NCBI GenBank assembly: GCA_010014835.2
Contig: JAAAKB020043857.1
Location: 1-35,076 of the forward strand
Direction of reading: 5' to 3'
Source of the DNA: Apostichopus leukothele
Taxonomy: Eukaryota > Echinodermata > Holothuroidea > Aspidochirotida > Stichopodidae
DNA: 35,076 nt
Both the position numbers and the translations under genes were made by a program. A model generated the notes under the pieces. That model saw only the letters and a list, made by a program, of their open reading frames with translations. It did no database searches and was not told where the DNA came from. Shown one piece after another: positions 10,801 to 22,800 of the stretch (position 1 is its first letter; every line of letters begins with the position of its first letter).

Positions 10801-13800
10801 ACAATTCCTGTACCTTACCCGAAACTTATGAAGCAATCTTTATTGGCACAAAATGTTTTCAAAACTTACATGGCAAAAGCCGTTCGTAGCAAGCAAAGTA
10901 GCAGACAACCAATGGAAGTGAAGGATTTGTGATGGTTTCTCTTACGTCTGTTCTGTTTTATTTTATTTTCTCCTGACGAAAGACAAAGCGGTGATGCTGT
11001 GTTTCGTAGTATTGAATGTTGACTTATATAATGTGGACAGTAGGGCATGTGTGTGTCACTGTCAACGGTCACCGTTCATTGTGCGTACCCAACACATTTG
11101 TTAGTTCTAACATTGTTTTATGTGGTACAGAACATTATCTCATCATGTTTGCAAAAAATAGTGATTAAACCTATTTTAAGACCAGTACGTTTAAGAAACG
11201 TTGTTCACACTTCGAAAGGCTGAAAGTTACTATGCATTGGTAAATTTAAGGGATCCTGAGCTTACTGATCTTTATGAACAGAGTGTTATGTACAACAACA
11301 GCTAAGGATAATATAGGCCTGATGTTAGATTCTTGGGTTACAATAGTCATTTATTTCCAAAGAGGCCTAACGGTTAAGCTAGGTCTACACATTTTGTGTA
11401 TGTTCATGATGATACTTCATATCTTTTTGAAATTTAGTTTGTTGCTTTATTTTTGTGCCTCAGTCATTGTTCGATTAATTCTCAAACTTTGTCCAAGACT
11501 GTTCTTTCCGAGCCTAGGCTTAGGTCTAACAAGCTAGGCCTATAGCATGAAATGATGGATATCAGAATTAGTAATAGTTTTGAAGATAGTAAGGCCGAAT
11601 TCATGAAATAGGACTAATTCCTTGAACTGTTCAAGCATTCCAAGTTTATTTGAAATTGGTTACTGGTTTTAACTGGATTTTTCAACTAGCTTAGGCCGGC
11701 CGGCTTAAGGCATGAAACAAAGACAACGCTTTTGCTAAAACTCTTCTTTAGAATAACAAGGCTACATATGCTAGTCACAATCATAGAGTCTGAAAATGAA
11801 GTTAGTTTGAAATATGTTTTTTATAGAGACAACGTGGGCAGTTTTTATTCCTTAAGTCACCAAATTTACTACAACAAAATGCTTAGAATACATTCATTAT
11901 TTGCACAAAAAAAATCATTTTCTTCTTTATGAGGCTAACAGATATGTTTTTGAATGTATATAACACTCACCTAGTTCCCCTCTGTTATTTCCACATCATA
12001 ATTTAGGGTCTCATCATGACCATTTTACAAATAATATGTAGCCAGAAGACAACTTCATTAATTTTTCAAATAAAAGCGCAGGTAGTCTGGAGAGCCTGAC
12101 AGAGCTTCTGCTCCCTTAACACTATCTAAATTATCTTTAAAAAGAAAGCATGGAATAGTCACTAAGACTGTTATGTTAATAGAAGATCATTGGAATATTA
12201 ACCATTCAGAGGCACGAATGACAATAACAAATAACAGGTTGTAGAATTAATTGTTTTCATTCCTTTTCTCAGGGTTACAAATCTCCCAAAAAGTTCATCG
12301 CATCACATGGTATGTTTCAATAGAATTGTCATTGGGATGGTGAAAGTTTAACTAACACCTTATAGCACAATGCTAGTGAACTGTAATTTTACTGACATAT
12401 TAAAATGCTAGTGAATTGTAATTATACCAACATATTAAAAGTGTAAAGTAAGTTGGCCTGACGTTTTGATCCTAGCAGGACCTTCTTCAGAGGCTAAATG
12501 ACAAGTAACATATCAAAAAATATGCTTTCCTTTACTAAATCATACAATGGACCACTCAGGTTTCAGTAGAGAAAGCTGGTGTCTATCTTGTAAATGTATC
12601 CATTCTTGTATATTAAGTCCTACTATGAAAGTAACGTTTTATAGTTGCGTCGTAGCCTATCATCCAAATAGAGAAGAAACATGTTTAGTTTTCTCAGTAT
12701 TGACCTTTACTTCACAACTGAGTAAATGTTGTTTTACATCTATGAGTGTGCTGACAGCAATTCAAGAAAAATATCTAGGTCATTATGTAACTTGAGAATT
12801 GACAATGCAATGCATGGTTAGTAAGTTTTCTACAGTATTAAAGTGAGTCCATTGAAGCGCATTGTTATAGTTCGTGTTGAAGACTCTGATAACATACTTT
12901 GGTTTTGTGCTGCTGGGTGTCATAATGTGAACAACTTAAAACAATGTAAACATTCAAGTCTAGTCGTTAACTTCCACTCTGTTGTATCAATAATATCCAC
13001 ATTGACAATATTTCAATCATGATTATCAGTAACTTATAAAACTTTTAAGTGCTTATCTTTTTTTTATACAAATGCCAGAAGTTGTTAAAGCTTCTGTCAA
13101 TGTATTTATGTTGTGAATTAAGTTTATAATGTGTAGTCAAAGTATTGCAAGATATGGATGTCTTTAGTAACTTCATTGATCAGTTTAAATATAAGGTGAA
13201 GGCTAAAGATTTGAAAGTTTGATAAAAACACAATATATATATATCATTTTAACAGGTCCGAACAAGGCTTCTGTTGTCGATTTCTGGCGAATGGTCTGGC
13301 AAGAAAATGTTTCTACCATTGTCATGTTGACTCCCCTTGTTGAGCAAGAAAAGGTATTCACATTTTAAAATAGTTCATATTTATGGAATTATTCATTTAA
13401 CCTACCCAATAAATGTCTGGTATATCATGTTTGTGTTATTCATTTAATATACCCTACAGGTAAGTCATGTTTATGTAATACATTTGCATTTCACTACAAG
13501 TGTCTGGTATATTTGTGTTATCATTTAATATACTCTATAAGTGTCTGGCATGTCATGTTTGTGTAATTCATGTAACCTGCCCTACAAGTGTCTGGTATGT
13601 CATGTTTTTTTTTGTAATTTATTTAATAAACCCTACAAATGTCTGGTTTTGTATGTCTGTTTCATTCATTTAACCTGCCCTACAAGTGTCTGGTATGTCA
13701 TGTTCGTGTAATTCATTTAACCTGCTTTACAAGTGTCTGGTATGTCATGTTTGTGTCATTCATTTAATATGCACTGCAAGTATGTGGTATGTTGTTTATG

Positions 13801-16800
13801 TGTTATTCTATTAATGTGCCCTACAAGTATCTGGTATGTCATGTTTTTTTGTAATTCATTTAATATACCCTACAAATGTCTGGTATGTCATGTTTGTGTA
13901 ATTCATGTCACCTGCCCTACAAGTGTATGGCATGTCATGTTTGTGTAATTCATTTAACCTGCCCTACAAGTGTCTGGTATGTTGTTTTTGTGTAATTCAT
14001 TTAACATACCCTACAAGTGTCTGGTATTTCTTGTTTGTGTCATTTATTTAACATGCTCGACAAGTGTCTGGTATGTCATGTTTGTGTAATTCATTTAACC
14101 TGCCCTACAATTGGCTAGATGCAAGCAGATTGCACTGCTTGCCCATAGAAAATCAGTGACACTTGGATTCATACCAGTAGACATTACTTAGTCAGACAAC
14201 GATGTTACATCAAAAAGTTGTCATAATCTCCATACACATATGCCCAATAATACTACTTATCATCAGCAGTATTATTGGGCTGCTCTCATCAGCCTATAAC
14301 ATACCTGATGCGATTGAGGGAGGAGGGAACACTCAGCTCATCCATTTTGATTTAAACTAAAAACTCCCTGCCATTTGTTTGTTCCTTTGTACATTTTGAA
14401 TTCCCAACTTTCTCAGACAAAATGTTTGAAGTATTGGCCTGACCAGGAAATGATTTACGGGGAGTTCTTTGTCAAATGTCAACAACTGGAGGAACATTCT
14501 AAGTACAGCCAGAGAACGATCACTATTGTAAGTTTTTTTGCTCCTACATATCTATTGCAAACTTGTGTAGCTTTCTCATTTGTCTGTGAAATTTTATGTT
14601 TAGAGGCATCATTCAGACATTTAGAGCTGTGGAATGTTATATTTTTCAAATAATGGTGCTACGTCTGTGACTTCAGTCTGTCAGTATGTTCAGTTTCTTT
14701 TTAGTTTGAGAGAAATGTATTTAAAACAAGCAAATATCACTTACCACTTTGTTGTTAAACAGGCAAAAGTGTTGGGCCATCATTTGCAATATACTGAGTG
14801 AGAATGTTACTGAAACCAAACTGTAATCTTTGAAATAGGGCATAGCTGTAGCAAAATAACATGTGGACACCAGTATGCAACATGTGATTGCTTTATCACT
14901 TTCTGTGTAAGGAGTACAGAAATGTGTCGCTAGTGCCAAAGCATTGGACAAATCAAAGGTTTATTGTTTAATACTGCTATTACATTCATTAGCCAAATTC
15001 TTGATGTTACTACAATGGATTTGTTTTGGCAGAAGATAATTCTTGACTTGCCAGAAATAATAATATTTGATTAGCGGTTAGATGTCTATGGCTATTCTGG
15101 TACTCAACACCATTTGTCCTTGACACATTGGGATGTATCATAAAACATGATATTTGAAACCAACAAAGTTGAATTTTTCCTTTTGAATTTGTGATGTGTT
15201 TGAGAAACTGACCTAATGATATGTGTGTTAGACTTAGTAGTCCAGTTCTTTTAATTGGTGGACCTCAATTGTTTGAAGATTCATATCTCAAAACATGAAA
15301 GTGATATAGAAAATCCAACCTAAACTGGTAGCATCTTTCTAATGTTCTATAACATGACAAATGTCATTTGTGGTCAAAAGTCTTTTGTTAAAAGTGTGTG
15401 AATTTTAGCACCAGTACTCACAGCTTAATAACATTAATAACAAAGATATTTGAGCAATTTTTTTCATCATCAGAGATATGGAGAAGAATCGAAGACTGTC
15501 AAGCATCTTCATTTCACTGATTGGAGGGATATGAAAGTTCCAGAATTTGTAGATCCAATTCTAGACTTCCTGAACACTGTTAGGAATGAAAGTAATCAAC
15601 AAAAGGGCCCAACCATCGTTCATTGCAGGTATAAATGTTAATTTAATCGGTATACAGTATAGTGGCCACAGAGTGGGAGTCCAGGGGTGGGTGTTGACTG
15701 GGAGCTGTGGCAGGTGGGATTACTGGGCCACATTATCCAACCGAGTACATTGAAATCAGAAAACAAGTGCAGAAGCATAATCTGCTTTCAAACTTCTCTG
15801 TTAATGTCAATGTAAGTCAAACATTCAAGTAGCACACACACAGTTATATAAAAATTGACCTCAGGCAGGTAAATCATGATACTCAAGTTCGGCAGCTCTA
15901 ATAATGTTTGAAGTTCTTCTATATCTTGGCTTTCATAATTCCCAAGCTGTTATTTGCACTCAATACCATATATTTATTGAGCGGTGTCAACAGATAGTAT
16001 CATCACTTATATTTAGCTTAAGTGTTTAACTACATGAAGGCAAATGGCAAAACAAAATTTGGTATATACAAAATTGGATAATAATATAGGAAAATTGGAA
16101 GCAATATATACATTTACTGACTGTCTAGCATATCTGTAAATTTAAGATTGCCAGACTTATGCCGTTTAAGTTAATAGTTACATGAATAGAGTTTTTCAAA
16201 AGGTGAGTTTAAAAGAGCACAGCATTGTTCATTAGATGCCTGATAATGTTTGCATATTTCTGTATATTGATGAATTAGTCTGCATTGCAATGCCTGATTT
16301 TTTCTCTGCATATTTAGTGCTGGTGTCGGACGTACAGGAACCTACATCACCCTTGACGCCATGTTAGATATGGCACAGGCTGAAGGAAAGGTTAATGTCT
16401 ACAACTTTGTGACAGAAATGAGACAAAGGAGAATAATGTCTGTGCAAATCCAGGTATTAATGTCTTGCCTGTTTTAAATTCTATTATACAATGTTAAGAA
16501 CAACAATTTATTTATTGACAGCTAGAAAGCTCTAGTATTAGCATGCTAGCTGATAGGCAAATGTTATGCCACTTATATTGGAGGACAAATTTAACGTTCT
16601 CTCTGATTGAAGGAGTGACCTGACAACTAACCCACTAATTGGATTTCAGAATACAGTTATCATGTATTGGCTCAACATATTTGAAAGGCAGCACTTTCAA
16701 CTTTGCAAATTACAAAGATATGGGATTGGATTAACCTGTTAATAGAATAAATTACATGATTGTAAACTATGTTCATCACTGGCAGTCAATACAATTGCAA

Positions 16801-19800
16801 GAACCCTATGGAAGATAAAGATCCTAGCACACCCTGAGTAGTTGGTGTTTTGTGAAACTGTACAATACAAAAGATAAGACCCAACAAGGTTGGCTGCAAA
16901 ATGCTGCAGCCCCCTCAGAAACTTACTTTTGACAGTGTCTAAACTATATCCCCTTAGATATGTAACTTTGTAATCTGAAATGGTATCCCGCTCCAGACGA
17001 TTCCTGTTGTAAAAGGAATTACTGACAGGCCAGACACTCCTGTGAGCTCAAAACAGCTTCCTAAAGGCCAGGACTGTGGTATATATCTTCCGGTCACTTT
17101 CTCCTATGCAGGTTACTTATTACTTTGCAGTCCTACCAAGATTTCCTATCAGGACTCTTGTCTTTTCCTCGTCTTGAAGGTTACAATGCCTTCCATCTCC
17201 TCTAGCTATTCTAAACATGACAGGTCTCCTGCTCAGTATGGAGGCCCTCCAAAGTTGCCCAGTTGACCCTGTGGGATACCTTGAAAGCTCTTTGCCCTTT
17301 ACAAATATTGAGCCATCATAGCAAGGTCTATCTGGCTGCATGGCTCCATCTCACCATCTCCTGGCATGATGTACGCTTGTACTGTTACAGTAATGTTACT
17401 TATTTACACAATTTTTGCACTCTAAGGACAGTTTCTCAACAGTATCACTATGTTTAAGCCTAGATCAATGGTAAGACTTAACTTTACTTGGTCTGAGGCT
17501 TTTCTTCTAACTTTTGGTCTGTCAGCTAGGTTTAGTCCTCTTTATGTTATGTGTCTCAACTCTCATCAATGATGGCAAGCATTCGCATTACAGAGAAGAA
17601 GAAAACCAACTGTAAAAGTGAACACAAAGAAAATGAACAATCATGTTAAAATAAACATAAATAACCGCACCCACTAAATCCAAATGAAGCGTGTTCTAGG
17701 CTAACAATATACACACCTGCAGAATGACAACCTTTCTAATATTTTAAATAACCCATGACCAGTGTAACGGTAACTAAAATAACAAAAATAGCAGTTAAAT
17801 ATTGCCATATTCTAATAGCACTTGCATAGCACTTGACCAACAAAAATCACAGTGTAACATACATTATATACACTACAGTACCATAAACATATAATGTTTG
17901 TGTACAACCACTGACTAAACGTAATACAAATGCTTTTGACCACATGTACATCCGAAGTCAATTAATTACACAACATTTACTAAATAAAGGCCTATCTACT
18001 ATACATTTGACCAGAAATGGACCCATCCACATGCACAATACTACGAAAACCTTTAATCTTCTTTCAGGGTAATCTGAATATAACACGTGTGTGAGTACGT
18101 TTGGGTCCCAGCATAGGTGCATTAGCATGAAAGTACCTCCACATGGTGTAAGAATATCCAGCAGAATAGGTTAAAGGTATATGCACATAGGGTTAAAGCT
18201 ACGTATAGAGTAGATACTGATTGCGGCACACTACAGGAAAATGAATTATTACATATTACTTTTCTTACTAATGTGGAAAACTAGACACTCTGTAGTACTT
18301 TTGTAGTCATGTGGGCAAACTGTGAAGCCTTATCTATTCCCAGGGATTCAAGATTATGGTTCAATTCTATGCTACAGGTGATCTGTAACAAAATCAAATT
18401 AATGATGTGTTAATTAGTTTACAAGGCTGTAATAAGAAATCCGTGCAACAATTTTCTTTTGAATTGGCCACTATCATTCAGTTTTGTGCAACAATGTTTC
18501 TTAATGTTCTCTCCTTAATTCTGTTTCACTGCAGGAGCAGTACCAGTTTATTTTTGATACTCTGGTCAAGCACTTTTACATTGGAAGGACAACCGTGTCT
18601 GTTGATTCATTCAGAATGGAACTTGCTAGTCTTAAAGATACCAACAAGAAGACGAATGAAACATTTTTAACAGAGCAATTCAAGGTATTTAATCTTCTAC
18701 AGTTGTTTTATTTGAAAGACCTAATTTTCTTTTCGTTACTTTGGGTAAAAGCAAACTTGTTTCTCTTCATTGTAAAATGGTCTTGTGGGGATCAATATCT
18801 TGTACTTCCCAATAACTTTATTTCTGTTTAACAACATGTATAATACAGTGACTACTGTTTTTAAAAGAAGTTTTCATCTGAACTTCAAAATTTTTCTACA
18901 ACAGTTTAAGTCACTGCTTGGTGATATTTTGTCATGGGTGCATGTGAAGGAAAATGATAACGAAGAGGGCTGTATATAAAGTACATACGTTTAATTACAA
19001 CAATGCAATAGCTTCAGTTTCTATTTTGTCAGAAATTGGAAGAAACCTCTACTACACCCATTTCGTCTGTATGTGAAGCAAAGAAGATGAAAAACAAATC
19101 CAAAAATCGATTTTCAACAGTTCTACCAGGTGAATTATTTTTACATAAAATCATCGTAGATATGACTAATATTTCCTTTATTGAACTAAATATACAAATC
19201 CAGTATTTAGACAATCCAGTCTACTTTTTAATTCTCCATGAAATATTACTTTAAGCTATAATTTGCATTGAGTTTTACTGCAATCTGATGGCACCACAGT
19301 TGAACTTTAATGGAAATATTTTGATATCAAGAAATGGTTCTCTGTTATTTTAGTCAACCAAATTTGGACAAACAATTTAAGCACAAACTTATATGTTTTC
19401 TCGAGAAAAAAAAATGACATATGACACGGAACATGTAAGCTTGATAGTAAATAGCTAATTGTGAAAAACCAATGGTAATAATCAGATGGGTTCCTTGATA
19501 AAATTAAGGAGTATCAGACTACTATAGAATATAAATGTTGTTTTCAGAATCCTGCAATTCTGCAGTTTACAGCAAGATACTGCAGCTTAAATATTTGATT
19601 ATGAAAATATTACTTGGACAATGTGTTCTACCATTTTCAAAAAGTTAAAACTCGATACTGCTGTATAAATTTACAGATAGACGGACAGATAGTGAGATAG
19701 AAAACATGAACATACAGATCAAATACCTTTTGTCCGACTTTTTACATGCCAAAAGACAAAAGAAGCAATCTTCCTGGACACTTCATGAAAGTATTCTGGT

Positions 19801-22800
19801 TATTATTTAAATCCTATATATTACCTGTTAGTCAAAAGTGGCTTGACACAAGATTATAGGTTTAAATTGTCATTTTGTTTTACTGAATTTCTTTTCGTAT
19901 CATTGAAAGAGTTTTATGTCTCCACTCAGTGTGATAACAATTAACACCTTTATCTTGGGATCTGATGAAACAGTATACTTCAGAGTTACTTGTATATTGT
20001 TTAATTGATTTTCTTCCTCTCTTACAAGTTGAAGGGAATCGACCATTCCTGATGACGGATGTTGGAGAGGATTGCAATGATTACATAAATGCTTCATTCT
20101 TAAATGTGAGTGTTTTCAATTGTTTATTTAATTGCTTCAGAAATAATCCTTTGCTTATCTATTAATACTAGTAGTAGTAAGAATTAGATATGTTTGTATC
20201 AACTGGAGAGGAAAAATACCATGTGATTACAATTTGAAGTCAAAGCTTTAGGTCAAATTAACTACGTTAGAAACATTACAGTGTTCTATTTGTGTGTATC
20301 TTTTGAAATGTCAATGGGTTATGCATGTATAGTCGTATAAGCTTGCTAATAATGTTCACCAAGGTAATTCACTAGAAAGATAACAATGAAAATTGACAAT
20401 AAACTTTAGGAAGCGCTGAGGTTCTTTCCTGTTTAAACTTTAGGGTTACAAGAAGAAGGACTTTTTTGTAGCTACTCAGATGCCTCTGAAGAATACCATT
20501 CTGGACTTTTGGCGACTCGTTTGGGACTATAAGTGCAGTGTTATCATCATGCTCAATGAGTTGGATGATAAGGTAAGATACAACATTGACTATCTCTTTG
20601 TGAGAAGTTTTGTAATGTGATCTGTGGAATAACTTTACCATCCCTGTTCTCACCCCCATTAAAGAAAAACAAGAATAAACACATCTCCCTGTGAAGGATC
20701 TCTTATCCTTATGACATCAATTTTCAACCTATTTTATTTCCCTCAAACAAATCTGTTCAGTTTTACTTCCAGATATGAATTGCAAAATACCTTTCAACAT
20801 TTCTCAGGATTTTGTATTGAATACATGTTTTGTACAAAAAGTTGTAGCAATGATACAGTTGTGCCTTGAAATCAAAGGTCTGTTGTTATTTATTAAGCCA
20901 TTGCATTCTGTTTCTCTACACCAAATTTCACATAAAAAGTCTTCATGGTATAATGATGGTACCTCAATATGATCATTCTTCATTGTACCAATTCCTCTTT
21001 CTCCTTACATGGTGTTGTGCAGTGATAGCATCGTTATTGCAACTGGTTTTATAATAAATATATAACTTTCTCCACAGGATGAACAATACTGGCCCGATTC
21101 TTCTCCAGTCACATTCGGTCCATTCACCATCGTACCTCTCTCTTCAGATTATCGAGGTTCTATTTGTGTCCGCAAAATGGAAGTTACTAACAAAGCTCTG
21201 CAGGTTAATTCATTTTTAACTTCTTTTTGTTTATTTATGAAGAACTCAGACTAATATGAAAACAAAATAAAATACAGATTGACAAGGTGAACAACAAAAA
21301 TCAGTATCTTTGATGGCATACTTAAAATATTGCCAAATTTTGAGTGTTTGTTTGAAACAGAAATTAGTGTATTTAATCTTGAATCCAATTTTCTGTCAAC
21401 TTAAAGTTGGGTTGGCTTAATATTTCTTTAGTGTGGAGTTCAAATTGTTCTACTCATTAAATCTCTCACTGTTTCTTTCTGGGATGTAGGGTGAGATCCA
21501 TGGTTACACAGTATGTACAGTGTTGTGGCTTCTGACTGGGACCACCCAACGCATATAAAAGAAACGCTTATATAAGGATCCCGACAACCAATAGCTTTAT
21601 AGCTCAGTTGATAGAACATACAGATTTAAATTCTGATGTCACTGAATCAAGTCCTAATCTCATTCAATAAATGTTCATATATATATATCCCACTTAGTCC
21701 TTAATTCATATTCAATATATAGAGATCATAGTTTTAGTTTTATTAGATCTGGCCCATTTATTCAAACACCTATTGCAATAACCAATCACATTTAGCAGTC
21801 TGTCTTGTTTTTGAAATAGTCTCAGAATATCCGTACCGTGATGCAAATGCAGTGTCTTGGTTGGCCAAATGACGAGACAGTCGCTAACTCACCAGACCCG
21901 CTGTTGCATTGTGTTCATCAGCTCAGCAAGTGGTGCAAGGAAAGTGCAATTAATCGTGTTCTGGTACATTGCATGTAAGTTGTCTCTGTTAACATAGTTC
22001 AACTACTGGTCATGCCCTCACTATACCTAAATTCAGACTACTACTTATTGAATATTTTCTAATCAAATATGACAAATGGTGAAGTGCTGTATGTATAGTC
22101 ACTAATGTCAGCTGGTTGTTTTAGCAACATAGTGTATTCCATCTGGGAAACAAATCTTGGTACTTTCATGTCGCTCATTGTCCCTCATTAAAAGTGTTCA
22201 CATGTTCTTTGCAACCTGCAGTTTTGGGATAATTAGGTCATTTTTCGTGGCTATATGGGATGTGTGTAACAGTAAAGCCTAATGCCGTTACTGTTATTGC
22301 TTATTATAGACTAAATGCCAAACCAGTGTAATGCATGTGTGAATTTGATAGGGAGATGTTGTCTGTCTCTAGGTTGATCCTTATTTTCTATGAGAGAATG
22401 TCCTGGACATGGTGTTTGCTTGTTGTAAGTTACTATGCACTTAGCATTACAAGGTTAATGTATGCCTTTATTATGATTTTGATGTTTGTGTCTTTCACAA
22501 TTTTACAGCAGTGTGCATGTGTCTGCACCATGTTATGCACACAGAGTGTGCTTGTTGCGCTTTCTCAGAGAGTGTGCTGAATAAATGCTATGATAATGTG
22601 TGCTTTGCAATATAATGTCAGATGTGTGTATTCTATTGACGTTTCATGCTTGATGAGAGCATCCCCTCGGTGCAATGTGTGTTTCATTCTCAATGTATGC
22701 TTGATGAATGTGTACCTTTGACTTAAGCCTCAATATGTTAAAGAGCAGGGCCGTAGCCTGTGTAAGGGGGGGGGGGAGTCAGAGGGGCAGTTGTCTCCTG

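Noticed and set aside
13733-13948. Cys-rich repeated 71-codon frame
   Set aside because: It is a translation of the 47-bp array, with no splice context and no homology.
17042-17341. Overlapping open frames on both strands in intron 14
   Set aside because: They lie in a higher-GC patch that is probably decayed repeat DNA, and neither peptide shows a recognisable domain.
18785-18979. Possible extra linker exon between exons 15 and 16
   Set aside because: Exons 15 and 16 join directly in phase 0, and the candidate has no good acceptor/donor pair and a hydrophobic, non-conserved peptide.
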